64,000 nucleotides of DNA from PALSA-505 sp963762615 (GCA_963762615.1 CAVXLG010000003.1:921806-985805), one strand, 5' to 3'. Shown: positions 1 through 12,474, counted from the first letter of the stretch. The notes: generated by a model from the letters alone, not told the origin. Numbers and translations: made by a program.

Positions 1-105
1 CGCGATCACGGTCAGCCTGGGGCCGTCGAGCGCGCCGGTGACCTCCGCGGCGGGTACCTCGAGCCCGGCCAGATCCAGCGTTCGGCGGGTCATCGTCGCT
101 GCCAT
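1..105 (-). CDS. Succinylglutamate desuccinylase/aspartoacylase-like protein, N-terminal part
   Basis: Only the first 35 codons are present; the gene runs off the left edge. The start is ATG at 105, preceded by a GAAGGGA ribosome site. The reading (MAATMTRRTLDLAG..., then ...GPRLTVIAG at the edge) resembles the opening of M14-type succinylglutamate desuccinylase/aspartoacylase zinc hydrolases, where such a strand leads into the zinc-binding HxxE loop. That loop would lie outside the window, so the family call rests on the opening strand only. An in-frame ATG at 93 is an alternative start. Confidence 0.5.
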   Translation of the reverse strand, partial: MAATMTRRTLDLAGLEVPAAEVTGALDGPRLTVIA

Positions 106-458
106 GGGCCTGGTCCCTTCGTCGTGGCCGGCCGTTTGCTGCCAGTCTGGCCCCGGACAGGCCCGTTGCAGGCGGACACCATGAAGATCTTCGTGTCAAG
201 CGGCACGGAAGGCACCGAGGGCGTCGCCGGGTGGGAGCAGCGCACCGGCAACGGCCCGCGGGCCGCGGCCGGGCGGCTGCTCGGCCCGCGGCGGGGGACA
301 GCTCGGCCCGCAGGCCGCGTCCACGGCAGCTGCTGCTCGCCGAAGTCGGGGCCGCCATCGAGGCGCGCTGGCTGGAGCGGCACCGAGATCGTGGCCGACG
401 ACTCTCGCGCGGGCGGCGTGAGCGGCTGGCGCCTGCCCGTTCGGAAGGATCTTGAGAT
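106..458. other. Gene-poor stretch between two leftward genes
   Basis: No convincing gene. Several frames are open because of the high GC. The plus frame ending near 455 contains one helix-like run (QLLLAEVGAAIEARWLERH), which could be a remnant, but it has no good start or ribosome site. Confidence 0.4.
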
Positions 459-2441
<1,983 letters not shown>

Positions 2442-2537
2442 GCATCATTCTTACGGGCGAATGCCGCAAATTGCCACTTGGGCTGTTCGGCTGTCCTGCC
2501 GTCCGGCCCAGCCCGGGCAACCCTGCAGCGTGCGGGC

Positions 2538-3941
2538 TCACCGGCCGCCGGGCGCCCACGGGTCGTAGTCCACCTCGAGTTCCTCCTGGGCCGGCCGTTC
2601 GGTCTCGGGTACGTGCTGCAGGTTGATCCGGATCCGGGTCCAGGTGGAGCTGCGGCCGCGCATGGTGTCGACGAGCACATCCTCGGGCGCCAGCTGCGGC
2701 CATACGGACGCATGGCGCGCCTTCCACCGCTCCAGCCCCTCCATCGCCGCTGCCTTCGTGGCGGCGCGGGCGACCTCGATCAACGGCATGGACGAGCGGC
2801 GTCGCCCGGTGGGCCCGGCGGACTTACCCGGGGCCGGCGGCGGAACGCCCGGGGCGCGGGCAGCCGAGACTGCGGGGGCCCGGAGGGCCGAGACGCCTGG
2901 GGCCCGGGCGGCCGAGATGTCCGGGGCCGGGGCGGTCCCGCCGCGGCGGCGCTTGGACGGCTGGACCCGCGGCTCCTCGCCGGCCTGCCTGACGAAGTGC
3001 GGCGGCCAGGGGGCGTCGGGCAGCCCGGCCGCCTCGTCGCCGGCGGCCCGCTCGAGCAGCAGTTCCAGGGAGCCGGCGGCGTCGTCCATCTCCGCCCACG
3101 GATCGCCGGACTGGGCGAATCGCGCGGGAACGGTGTCGATGGTGAATGCGGCCGGATCGCAGCCGGGTACCTCCGCCCAGCTGAGCGGGGTGGAAACCCG
3201 CGCGTCCGGCACGGGCCGCACCGAGTATGCGGACGCGACGGTCCGGTCCTTCGCGTTCTGGTTGTAATCGACGAAGACGCCGCGGCGTTCTTCCTTCCAC
3301 CACTTGCTCGTCGCCTGATCCGGCGCCCTGCGCTCGATTTCCCTGGCCAGCGCGACGGCGGCCCGGCGGACGTCGCTGAACGGCCAGCGCGGCTCGATCC
3401 GGGCGTAGACGTGGAATCCGCGCGAGCCCGAGGTCTTGGGCCAGCCCGCCAGGCCGAAGCTCTCCAGCGCCTCCTTGGCGACCAGGGCCACGTCCAGGAT
3501 CTGCTGCCACCCCACCCCCGGCACCGGGTCGAGATCCACCCGGAGCTCGTCCGGGTGATCAAGATCGCTCGCGAGCACCGGGTGCGGGTTGAGGTCGATG
3601 CAGCCGAGGTTGCCCGCCCAGGCCAGCGCGGCCGCGTCGCGGGCCACGACCTCCTCGGCGGTGCGGCCGGACGGGAACCGCAGCTCGACCGTCTCGATCC
3701 ACGCCGGGCGGTTCGCCGGCGCCCGCTTCTGGAAGAACGCCTCCCCGTCGGCACCGTGCACGAAGCGCTTCAGCACCATGGGCCGGCCCGCCACCCCGCG
3801 GAGCGCGCCCTCGGCCACCGACAGGTAGTAGCGGATGAGATCGAGCTTGGTGTGCCCGGTGGCAGGAAAGAAGATCTTGTGCGGGTTGCTGACGCTGACC
3901 GTGCGCCCCGCGACCTCCAAGATCATCTTTTCGTCGGCCAT
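2538..3941 (-). CDS. LigD-type polymerase domain (primase-polymerase of NHEJ), stand-alone
   Basis: A 467-aa protein with an archaeo-eukaryotic primase-like polymerase core as in LigD. In bacterial end joining this domain adds nucleotides at broken DNA ends. Evidence is the opening (VSNPHKIFFPATGHTKLDL), the metal-binding pair in RVDLDPVPG, the SGSRGFHVYARI strand with its histidine, and DYNQNAKDRTVASAYSVRP near the end of the core. After about residue 300 comes an Ala/Pro/Arg-rich linker and a second conserved tail (about 385-467) that I cannot name. The ligase and phosphoesterase domains of a full LigD are not in this protein; they are encoded about 3.5 kb away at 7486-8970. No ku gene is visible in the window. 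Confidence 0.9.
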   Translation of the reverse strand: MADEKMILEVAGRTVSVSNPHKIFFPATGHTKLDLIRYYLSVAEGALRGVAGRPMVLKRFVHGADGEAFFQKRAPANRPAWIETVELRFPSGRTAEEVVARDAAALAWAGNLGCIDLNPHPVLASDLDHPDELRVDLDPVPGVGWQQILDVALVAKEALESFGLAGWPKTSGSRGFHVYARIEPRWPFSDVRRAAVALAREIERRAPDQATSKWWKEERRGVFVDYNQNAKDRTVASAYSVRPVPDARVSTPLSWAEVPGCDPAAFTIDTVPARFAQSGDPWAEMDDAAGSLELLLERAAGDEAAGLPDAPWPPHFVRQAGEEPRVQPSKRRRGGTAPAPDISAARAPGVSALRAPAVSAARAPGVPPPAPGKSAGPTGRRRSSMPLIEVARAATKAAAMEGLERWKARHASVWPQLAPEDVLVDTMRGRSSTWTRIRINLQHVPETERPAQEELEVDYDPWAPGGR

Positions 3942-4193
3942 GGCGTCACTTTACGTGACGACCTGCCCGGGCTCCCGGCCGCGCATGCCGACGACGGCCG
4001 CAACGGCCGGGCGGGGCGGGCTGCCCGCCGGCTGGCTGGCCGCCGCTCACCTCCGGTCCGGCGCCCGCCGCGAGAGATCGCGCTGAGCAACCCTCGGATT
4101 ACAAGCTCGTCATGATCCTTGACCCACATCCCGCCCACGTGGGCGGCGGCATCCGCCCCGGCGCCAGGTCATTGCGGGACGACAGCCAGGTCG

Positions 4194-4206
4194 TTAGGGT
4201 CCCTAA
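4194..4206. promoter_or_regulatory. Palindrome upstream of the sedolisin gene
   Basis: TTAGGGTCCCTAA is a perfect 13-bp inverted repeat 33 bases before the start at 4239, followed by a second CCCTAAAGGG. Placement suggests an operator, but no regulator is known. Confidence 0.3.
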
Positions 4207-4238
4207 AGGGATTTTTGTCATCGCCCCTAAGGAGGCGC

Positions 4239-6342
4239 ATGGTGCTTAAGAGACGCAGAACGTCAGTGACGGCCGCCGGAGCGGCCGCTCTTCTGTGTGT
4301 GGCCACGGTCAGCGGGGCCGTCGGCGCGTCGGCCGCGGCAGCGGCCACGTCCGGCCGGACGATCCTCGCGGGGAGCCTCGTCCTGGCCAAGGCCCGCCAG
4401 CATCCGGTCGGCGCCGTGGCCAAGTCCGCCGGGATGGACTTCGACCTGGTGCTGAAGCTGCGAGACGCGGCCGGGGCGCAGGCGCTGGTGAAAGCGGTCA
4501 GCACCCCCGGCAGCGCCTAGCTACCGGCACTACCTCACCACGGCACAGTGGGAGTCGAGGTTCTCGCCGGCCGCGAGCGAGGTCAGCAGCGCCCGTGCAT
4601 GGCTTCGCAGCGAAGGCTTCAAGGTCGGCGCGGTCTCCAAGGACCGCATCACCATCTCCGCGTCCGGCACGGCCACCCAGGTGGAGCGGGCGTTCCAGAC
4701 CAGGCTCGGAAACTACCGGCTGAACGGCCGTACCGTGCGACTGGCCGCGAAGGAGATGTCGGTCCCCGCGTCGATCGGCCGCAGCGTGGCCGGCACCATG
4801 GGCATCAACCAGAACGTCGCCACCCCGAACGATGCCGCCAGCGCCGCGGCGACCCGGGCGTCGGGCACGAACCCGTTCCCGCCCGCACCGGCCGCCTTCA
4901 TCACGGCTAAGCCGTGCGGCGCCTACTACAACCAGAAAATAGCGACGGTCACGCCGCCGTTCGGGCAGGGCTACCCGAACAAGGCGCCCTACAACGTGTG
5001 CGGCTACAAGCCCGGCCAGTTCCGCTCGGCCTACAACGTGGGGTCGTCCAGCACCGGCAAGGGCGTCACTGTGGCCATCATCGACGCCTACGGCTCGGCG
5101 ACGATCGCTAGCGACGCGACCCGTTACTTCAAGATGAACGACCCGGGCAACCCGTTCGCCAACGCGCACTTCAGCCAGCTCCTGGCGACTCCGTTCAACC
5201 AGGAGTCTGCGTGCGCTGCCAGCGGCTGGCTGACCGAGCAGGCGATCGACGTCGAGGCGGTCCACTCGACCGCACCAAACGCCCACATCCTGTATGTCGG
5301 CGCCAAGAACTGCTTCAACACGGGCCTTTTCGCTGCCGAGCAGAACGTCATCGACAACCGGCTGGCCGACGTGGTCACGAACTCGTGGGGCGACGACGCC
5401 GGAGACCTGCTGGACACCCCCGCGACCAAGACGGCCTACGACAGCATATTCATGCTCGCCGCCACGACCGGGATGACGATCCAGTTCTCCTCCGGCGACA
5501 ACGGCGACAACTTCAACCTGTTCGGCTTCTCGTCGGCCGATTACCCGACGGAGAGCCCCTTCGTCACCTCAGTGGGTGGCACGTCGCTCCAGGTGGGAAA
5601 GAACGGCCAGCAGATCGGCCAGCTCGGCTGGGCCACCGGCCGCTCGTTCAAGTGCACGGCCAACGCCGTGGGCATCTTCCCCGGCTGCACCAAGTTGACC
5701 CTGAACACCTGGCTGCCGGTGTCCTATGACGGTGGCGGCGGCGGGTTCACCAGCTACAACTACACCCAGCCGTGGTACCAGGCGCCCGTCGTGCCCTCCT
5801 CGCTCGCGCTGCGCAACGAGAACATACTCGGGCCGACCCCGATGCGGGTGGATCCGGATATCTCGATGGACGCCGACCCCTCGACCGGGTTCCTCATCGG
5901 CCTGCACCAGACCTTCCCGAACGGGAAGGCGCTGTACTCGCAGACCCGATACGGCGGGACGAGCCTGGCCTCGCCGCTGCTGGCTGGCGTGATCGCGGAC
6001 GCGGACCAGGTCGCGATCGATGCCGGCGGTGCCGCCGTCGGGTTCCTCAACCCGGCGATCTACCGCCTCAACACCGTGTCGGGCGCGATCGGCGACGTCC
6101 TGCCCGGCGGCAACCAGAGCCAGCTCCGGGTGGACCACGCCGCCACGTACCTTGGTGCGGGCGCGAAGGGTTTCCTCGACTCGTTCCGTGAGCTCACCTA
6201 CGAGGGCCCCATCGTCTACTGCGACGCGACCGGCAACTGCGCCTCGCGCCCCAATACGCTCAGCACGGCCAAGGGCTATGACAGCATGACCGGGCTCGGC
6301 GCACCTGGATCCCACTTCGTCACCGATCTAGCCAAGCCCTAG
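4239..6342 (+). pseudogene. Sedolisin (S53) serine-carboxyl peptidase, frameshifted
   Basis: A secreted acid protease of the sedolisin/kumamolisin family whose reading frame is broken once. The start ATG at 4239 follows AAGGAGG and opens a signal peptide (MVLKRRRTSV... ending near ASAAAAA). The pro-domain runs into TAG at 4518-4520. Removing one T there restores it (SYRHYLTTAQW, then SGTATQVERAFQ). The catalytic domain continues intact to 6342, with Glu and Asp in LTEQAIDVEAVHS, the oxyanion region SSGDNGDN and the nucleophile in GGTSLASPLLAG. The mature protease would be complete. One extra base is either a recent inactivation or a sequence error; an internal GTG near 4681 would give only a partial pro-domain. 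Confidence 0.85.
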
Positions 6343-6404
6343 TCCAGGGCTACACACCCGATCACGTGGCGGCCCGCCGGGCACCTGACGGTGCCGGCGG
6401 GCCG

Positions 6405-7481
6405 TCACGTCGGGCCCTGGCTCAGGATCTCGGCGAGGTCGAAACTGACCGGCTCCTCGAGCTGGGCGTAGGTGCACGACCGGGGCTCGCGGTCCGGGCG
6501 CCACCGGACGAACTGCGTGGTGTGCCGGAACCGCGGTCCCTCCATGTGGTCGTACCGGACCTCGACGACGCGCCGCGGCGACAGCGGGACGAAGGACAGG
6601 TCCTTGCCAGCGTTCCACCGGCTGGCCTCCGCCTTGCGCGGGGTCCGGGTGCCCGCCTCTTGCCTGGCCCAGTTCCACGGGTGGTCATCGAAGGTGGTGA
6701 CCAGGGGCTGCAGTTCGGTGAACAGCTCCCGCCTGCGCGCCATCGGGAAGGCGCCGACGACGCCGACGCTGGCCAGGTCGCCGGAATCTGTGAACAGGCC
6801 GAGCAGCAGCGAGCCGATGGCGTCCGCGCCGCTTTTGTGCAGCCGGTACCCGGCGACGACGCAGTCCGCGGTGCGCTCATGCTTGATCTTGAGCATGGCG
6901 CGCTTATCCGGCTGGTAGGTCACGCTGAGCGGCTTGGCGATCAGCCCGTCGAGTCCGGCGCCCTCGAACTGGCGGAACCATCCGGTGGCCTGGTCACGGT
7001 CGCTGGTCACCGGGGTCAGGTGGATCGGCGACCGCGCCCCGGCGAGGGCGCCCTCCAGCGCGGCCCGGCGCTGCGCGAACGGCTGCCCGGTGAGATCGGC
7101 GTCGCCGAGGGCGAGCAGGTCGAAGGCGACGAAGTGGGCCGGCGTCTGCTCGGCGAGCAGGTCGACCCGGCTGGCCGCCGGGTGGATCCGTTGCAGCAGC
7201 GCATCGAAGTCCAGCCGCCTGCCTTCGGCGTCCGGTACCACGATCTCGCCGTCGATCACGCAGCGTTCCGGCAGGTTCGCCAGGATGGCCGCGACGATCT
7301 CAGGGAAGTAGCGGGTCATCGGCCGCTCGTTCCGGCTGCCGATCTCGACCTCGCCGCGGTCTCTGAAGACGATCGACCTGAAGCCGTCCCACTTGGGCTC
7401 GAAGCAGTAGGGGCCGTCGGGAATCGTCTCGACCGGCTTGGCCAGCATCGGCGCGACGGGCGGGTTCACGGGAAGGCGCAT
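6405..7481 (-). CDS. ATP-dependent DNA ligase, LigC type
   Basis: A 358-aa ATP-dependent DNA ligase that seals nicks through a lysyl-AMP intermediate. The nucleotidylation motif is FEPKWDGFR (about residue 28), followed by IDGEIVVPD, FVAFDLLAL, GLDGLIAKPL and MLKIKHERTADCVV, the usual order of motifs I, III, IIIa, IV and V. A C-terminal OB fold follows, ending with QFVRWRPDREPRSCTYAQLE. There are no extra nuclease or polymerase domains, matching mycobacterial LigC. It starts 4 bases after the stop of the LigD-like gene upstream, so the two are almost certainly one leftward operon. Confidence 0.93.
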   Translation of the reverse strand: MRLPVNPPVAPMLAKPVETIPDGPYCFEPKWDGFRSIVFRDRGEVEIGSRNERPMTRYFPEIVAAILANLPERCVIDGEIVVPDAEGRRLDFDALLQRIHPAASRVDLLAEQTPAHFVAFDLLALGDADLTGQPFAQRRAALEGALAGARSPIHLTPVTSDRDQATGWFRQFEGAGLDGLIAKPLSVTYQPDKRAMLKIKHERTADCVVAGYRLHKSGADAIGSLLLGLFTDSGDLASVGVVGAFPMARRRELFTELQPLVTTFDDHPWNWARQEAGTRTPRKAEASRWNAGKDLSFVPLSPRRVVEVRYDHMEGPRFRHTTQFVRWRPDREPRSCTYAQLEEPVSFDLAEILSQGPT

Positions 7482-7485
7482 GGCC

Positions 7486-8970
7486 CTATCTTCCCCGCTG
7501 CGGACCGGTACCGGGCCGCGCGGTACCGGTGACCGGGCCCGGCTGCTCTCTGGTCACCCCGGCCGGATCCTTGTCCGTCCGCAGCCCGCGGTAGGACGGG
7601 GCGCGCATCCGGCCCGCCTGTGTCCACCCGGCGAAGGCCACCTGGACCACCAGCCGCGGCTCTACCCACTGGGCGCCGCGCGCCTGTGCTGCCGGGACGG
7701 GCGTATCGAACGGGCAGGTCGCCCTGCGCAGCGGGGCGAGTTGGCGATCGAGCAGTCGCAGCGACTGGGCGTTGAACCCGGTACCGACCCGCCCGGCGTA
7801 GGTCAGGCCCGCCGCGGACTGGACGCCGATGAGCAGCGAGCCGATCGTCCCGGCCCGGTTGCCCTTGCCCGGGCTGATGCCGCCGACCACGGCCTCCTGG
7901 CTGAACTCGGGCTTGACCTTGCGCCAGTCGGCCGACCGGGCGCCGGGCCGGTAGCGGGCATCAAGCCGCTTGGCCACGACCCCTTCCAGGCCCTGGGCCA
8001 CGCCGGCCGCCAGCACGTCCTCCCCTGCTGCGTCGGTGAAAGCCGGCGGGGTCTGCCACGACGGGCCGGACAGCGCCAGGCCGTCAAGCAGCTCGCGCCG
8101 CTGCCGGTACGGCAGCTCGAGCGTGGGCCGCCAGTCGAGGTACAGCAGGTCGAACACCACATAGGTCACCGGAGTCCGGCGGGCCAGCCGCGCCGCATCG
8201 GCGGCTGAGGTCACGTGCATCCGGGGCTGCAGTGCCTCGAAGCTCGGCCGGCCCTCGTCGAACGCCACGATCTCGCCGTCCAGCACGACCGTCCGGGAGC
8301 CGGCCGCCGGCCCGAGCCCGCGCAGCTCCGGGTAGGCGACGGTCACGTCCTTGCCCGAGCGCGATACGAGCCGGAGGAGCTGGCCGCCGCGCAGGTAGGC
8401 GGAGGTCCGCACCCCGTCCCACTTCATCTCGTACGCCCAGCCGGCATCGTCTCGCGGCAGCTCGGAGCTGGTGGCCAGCATCGGCGGCACCCAGTCCGGC
8501 AGTGCCACCCGCTCCCGGTGGATCATCCAGTCATCGTCGCGGGTACGGTACAGCGCGTACCCGCCGGACAGGCGGCTGCCGTGCAGCACCACCTTGACCT
8601 CGCCCGGCGCCCACTTCACCAGCTCGTAGCGGCCGCGATCGGTGATCGTGACGGTTCCGGCGCCGTACTCACCGCGCGGGATGACCCCGCTGAACCCTGC
8701 GTAGGCCAGCGGATGGTCCTCGGTGCGGCGGGCGAAATGGTCGCGGGCCGGGTCGTCGGGAACGCCCTTCGGCACCGCCCACGAGACGAGCACGCCCCCG
8801 TGCTCCAGGCGGAAATCCCAGTGCAGCGCGCGGGCATGATGCTCCTGCACCACGAAGATGCCGCCGGGGACGGGCAGGCCGGCCGCGGCCGCCGGCCCGC
8901 CGGCCGCGGCCGGCATGGGCTCCGGGGTGCGCGCCGCATTCCGCTTGCGCCGGTACTCCTCGAGGCTCAC
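7486..8970 (-). CDS. LigD-like protein: 3'-phosphoesterase plus ATP-dependent ligase
   Basis: A 494-aa protein with two LigD domains. Residues about 35-155 form the phosphoesterase that trims 3' ends; HHARALHWDFRLEHGG and GFSGVIPRGEYGAG are its signature. Residues about 165-470 form the ligase: active lysine in YEMKWDGVR, then LDGEIVAFD, VVFDLLYLD, EGVVAKRLDARY and DWRKVK. The polymerase domain usual in actinobacterial LigD is absent here and encoded separately at 2538-3941. It is followed within 4 bases by a LigC-type ligase. A role in end joining is inferred from family knowledge; the Ku partner is not in the window. Confidence 0.92.
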   Translation of the reverse strand: MSLEEYRRKRNAARTPEPMPAAAGGPAAAAGLPVPGGIFVVQEHHARALHWDFRLEHGGVLVSWAVPKGVPDDPARDHFARRTEDHPLAYAGFSGVIPRGEYGAGTVTITDRGRYELVKWAPGEVKVVLHGSRLSGGYALYRTRDDDWMIHRERVALPDWVPPMLATSSELPRDDAGWAYEMKWDGVRTSAYLRGGQLLRLVSRSGKDVTVAYPELRGLGPAAGSRTVVLDGEIVAFDEGRPSFEALQPRMHVTSAADAARLARRTPVTYVVFDLLYLDWRPTLELPYRQRRELLDGLALSGPSWQTPPAFTDAAGEDVLAAGVAQGLEGVVAKRLDARYRPGARSADWRKVKPEFSQEAVVGGISPGKGNRAGTIGSLLIGVQSAAGLTYAGRVGTGFNAQSLRLLDRQLAPLRRATCPFDTPVPAAQARGAQWVEPRLVVQVAFAGWTQAGRMRAPSYRGLRTDKDPAGVTREQPGPVTGTARPGTGPQRGR

Positions 8971-9174
8971 CGGCCCGGCCTCCCCGGATCCCGGGCACGC
9001 GGGCCGGCCGGGGCAGACCGCCGCCGTGGCGCGTGCTCGGTCATGATGATCTCCTCCTACCCGCTCGCGGATACCCGGTCACGCCTACTATCCGGAGCAT
9101 CCGCGCACCATTACAGTGACCCCAGGACGGCACCGGGACAAGGCACCCGCCCGATGCACCGAAGGGGTGACAGC

Positions 9175-9594
9175 GTGGCAACTGCGCCGGACGAAGCCTC
9201 GCCGGGCAATGCCGACGCGACCGGCGAGTCCCGGGTGTTCCGGCGCGGCGGGATTTCCTACGTCCGCATTCCCGCCCGGGATGCCCGGCAGTCCGCGGCG
9301 TTCTACCGGGCGGTGTTCGGCTGGAAGGTGGGCGGTGATCCCGACTCCCCCAGCTTCGAGGACGGCACCGGGCACGTGATCGGTCACTGGGTGACCGACC
9401 TGCGGGTGGCCGGCGAGGCTGGCGTACTGCCGTACATCTACGTGGACCGGGTGGACGACACCCTCTGGCAGGTCAACGAGCACGGCGGCGGTGTCGTCAG
9501 GACGCCGTACCCGGAGGGGGACCTGTGGGTCGCGACCTTCCGCGACCCGGCGGGCAACGTGCTCGGGGTCTGGCAGCGCGGCCCGCGGCAGTGA
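9175..9594 (+). CDS. VOC-family (glyoxalase/bleomycin-resistance fold) protein
   Basis: A 139-aa protein with one vicinal-oxygen-chelate module: ISYVRIPARDARQSAAFYRAVFGW at the start and DLWVATFRDPAGNVLGVWQ at the end. Such proteins often bind metals and small ligands, but the substrate cannot be read from sequence. GTG at 9175 is preferred because GAAGGGG lies seven bases before it; an ATG at 9154 in the same frame would add 7 residues. It is transcribed away from the ligase operon. Confidence 0.85.
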   Translation: MATAPDEASPGNADATGESRVFRRGGISYVRIPARDARQSAAFYRAVFGWKVGGDPDSPSFEDGTGHVIGHWVTDLRVAGEAGVLPYIYVDRVDDTLWQVNEHGGGVVRTPYPEGDLWVATFRDPAGNVLGVWQRGPRQ

Positions 9595-9771
9595 CGTAGC
9601 GCCCTGCAGGCCGGCTCGCTCCCGGGAAGGTGCGCACGTGACATCCTGGTCGCGAATCCGATCCGGAACGCTCACCGGAGCGCACCTGGCGGCTGGACGG
9701 GACTGCCCGGAACATCGCGGGCATTGCCTGCCGGGATGGGCGAACCTACGATCTCGGTAGTGACGTCCAGG

Positions 9772-11874
9772 ATGCAGAGCGCGAGCCCGCGGGCGCTGCG
9801 CGGGATCGCCGCGCTCGCCACCGTCATCGTCCTCGGCTGCGGCCCGGCCGCCGCCGGCGCCACCGCGACCGCCGCCGCCACCGTGACCGCTACCACCACC
9901 ACCGCCGGCACCACCGCGGCCAGTACGGTCACCAGGCCGCCGAACGCGCCCGCGTCGATCAGGATCGGCCAGGTCAGCCTGCGCCGGTGCCGGCAGAAGC
10001 TGCTGTCCTACTGCGGCCGGATCGCGGTGCCGCTGGACTACTCCTCGCCGGCCAGCCCGGACATCGGGATCGGCTTCCGCTGGCTGCCCGCCACCGGGCA
10101 CCCGACCGGAGTGATCCTGGCCGTGGAGGGCGGCCCGGGCTTCTCCTCAGCCGGCTCGCAGAACCTGTACCTCGCGATGGCAGGCTCGCTGCTGCGCAGC
10201 CGCGACATGCTGCTGGTCAACCTGCGCGGCACCGGCAACTCCACGCCGGTGAACTGCCCGGGGCTTGAGCGGGCCTGCCCAGGCAGCATGGGACCAGGTT
10301 CAACCACCTGGTAGCGGCCTGCGGGCGCCAGCTCAACCACACCTGGCGGTACCGGGGCGGCGGCTGGGTACACGCCTCCGACCTGTTCAACACCGCGTAC
10401 TCGGCCCGGGACGTCGCGGAGGTGCTGCGGCACCTGAAGCTGGGCCGCGTTGACCTGTACGGCGACTCCTACGGAAGCTGGTTCTCCCAGGTGTTCGCGT
10501 CCCGGTACCCGGGCCTGCTGCGCTCGGTGACGCTCGACTCTACCTACCAGGTGCTCGACCTCGACCCCTGGTACACCACGACGGTTGTCACCGCACGGCG
10601 CGCGTTCAACGCCGCATGCCGGCTGTCCAGGCCGTGCGCGCGGGCCGGAACCGGCTCGTCCTGGGCGCGCATCGGGCAGCTCGCCAGGCGGCTGAGCCAG
10701 TCGCCGGTGACCGGCTACACCACGTCCGCGGCCGGCACCAGGACCCGCGTCACGGTGACCGCGCTCACCCTGGTGAACCTGGTGAACAACGCCGGCTTCG
10801 ACGCTGTCGTGTACCGGGACCTGGACGCGGCCGGGCGCGCGCTGGTCCAGCACGACGATGCCGCGCCGCTGCTGCGGATCGCGGCTCTGTCGCTCGGCTT
10901 CGACAACACCAACGAGCCGCTGCCCGGGTACAGCGACGGCCTGTACTACGCGGTGGCCTGCACCGATTACGTGCAGCTGTTCAGCCGGACCGCGGCCCCG
11001 GCCGTCCGGGCGCGGCAGTACCGGGCGGCGCTGGGACGCGAGCCGGCGCGGATCTTCGCACCGTTCAGCGTCCGGCAGTGGACCAGCCTGGACCAGTACA
11101 CCGAGGCCTACAGCGCCTGCCTGGACTGGCCGGCGCCGGCCCGGCTGGTCCCGCCGATCACCCGGCGCCCGCCGCTGGTGCCGCGCCGGCTGCCGGTGCT
11201 CATCCTGTCCGGCACGCTCGACTCGCTGACCCCCCGGCTGCACGGCGCCACCCTGGTGGCCCGCCAGATGGGGCCGTCGGCCCGGCTCGTCACCGTGGCC
11301 AACCTGACCCATGTCACGCTGCAGGATCAGGACGATGCCTGCCCGGCGTCCATCTACCAGCGCTTCGTGCTGCGCCCGGGCCTGCTGCACAGCGAGAACA
11401 CCTCGTGCGCGGCCCGGGTCGCCCCGGTGCACGCCGTCGGGTCGTATCCCCGGCTGCTCGCCGATGCGGCGCCGGCCGCCGCGACCCGCGGCAACACCGC
11501 AGGGCGGGCGGCCCGGCAGGCGGCGGCCGTCGGCGTGGCGAGCGTGGCCGACGAGATCAGCCGCTTCCCGCTGCTGAGCGGCGACGAAGGATCTGGGCCT
11601 GCGCGGCGGGCGGGTCACGTTCACGCCCGGCCGCCGCGCGCTGGGCATCGCCCTGCACGACGTCCGCTGGGTGAGCGATGCAGCGATCAACGGCACCGCC
11701 GCGTTCGACCCGCAGACCGGGGTGGTTACGGCCAGCCTGGCGGTCCGCCTGGCCCGCGGGCCGGCGGTGCGCATGACCGCCAGGTGGCTGGTGTTCGGGT
11801 CGCAGCGGCAACCCGCCGTCATCACCGGCTCGCAAGGCCGCCACCTGCTGGCCGCGGTCTGCCCGCCGCCCTGA
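9772..11874 (+). pseudogene. Secreted alpha/beta-hydrolase peptidase (S33, tripeptidyl aminopeptidase-like), two frameshifts
   Basis: Three consecutive open stretches in different frames together make one S33 TAP-like peptidase. The first (9772-10314) has a signal peptide, a long Thr/Ala spacer and the oxyanion motif VEGGPG. The second (effectively from about 10290) has FNHLVAACGRQLNHTW, the nucleophile elbow GDSYGSW, the acid in SGTLDSLTP and the histidine in THVTLQD. The third (about 11580-11874) has the C-terminal GLRGGRVTF segment and ends at TGA 11872-11874. One base is lost near 10300 and one gained near 11580. The triad is intact, so the gene is either recently dead or affected by sequence errors. 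GTG at 9760 is an alternative start. Confidence 0.8.
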
Positions 11875-11915
11875 CCCGCCGGTGCCCGAACACGCCCGAG
11901 CCCGGGCACCCGGGC

Positions 11916-11921
11916 TACAGT
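11916..11921 (+). promoter_or_regulatory. Possible leaderless promoter -10 box
   Basis: TACAGT lies seven bases before the ATG at 11929 and no clear ribosome site precedes that start. This is the spacing of actinobacterial leaderless transcripts, where transcription starts at the start codon. It depends on 11929 being the true start. Confidence 0.45.
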
Positions 11922-11928
11922 GATAGGT

Positions 11929-12429
11929 ATGCCAAGCAGTGACCAGGGGAGGGCGAGCGGTCCGGGCGCGGCCGGCGGCACGGGGGACGCGGGGACCGCG
12001 GCGGACCCGAACGCCGCGGACGGCACGCAGACCACGGGGGACGCGGCGAGTGAGCTGTGGGAGCAGCAGCAGGCCGCGCTCGGCGGCTTCATCCGCGTGC
12101 AGCGGCGGCTGGCGGACATGTCACTGCGCGAGATGGCCGCACTCACCAGCGTCTCCAACGCCTACCTCAGTCAGGTAGAACGCGGCCTGCACCAGCCGTC
12201 ACTGCGGGTCCTCCGCTCGATCGCGCAGGCACTCAGCATCGCACCGGAGGAACTGCTCCGGCGGGCGAACTTCATGTCATCCGCCGGCGGCGCAGGCGGC
12301 GCAGACGCTTCCGGGCCGGACACCGCGCCACCCGACACCGAGGCGGCCATCAAGGCCGATCCGCGGCTCACCCCGGCGCAGCGCGAGGCGCTGCTCAACG
12401 TGTACCGCAGCTTCCGCACCTCCGGCTGA
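11929..12429 (+). CDS. XRE-family transcriptional regulator
   Basis: A 166-aa regulator with a disordered Gly/Ala/Asp-rich N-tail (about 1-45), an XRE helix-turn-helix (about 50-110: IRVQRRLADMSLREMA, SNAYLSQVERGLHQPS, LRSIAQALSIAPEELL) and a tail ending LTPAQREALLNVYRSF. Regulators of this form commonly sit next to HBHA/phasin-like genes in actinomycetes. The next gene is one, and the promoter between them carries two GCTAGC palindromes, so control of that gene is likely (inference). Confidence 0.88.
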   Translation: MPSSDQGRASGPGAAGGTGDAGTAADPNAADGTQTTGDAASELWEQQQAALGGFIRVQRRLADMSLREMAALTSVSNAYLSQVERGLHQPSLRVLRSIAQALSIAPEELLRRANFMSSAGGAGGADASGPDTAPPDTEAAIKADPRLTPAQREALLNVYRSFRTSG

Positions 12430-12474
12430 CCGCCCGGCGGCTCGCTGGGGCCGGCTCGCGGGCCGCTTGCCGTA

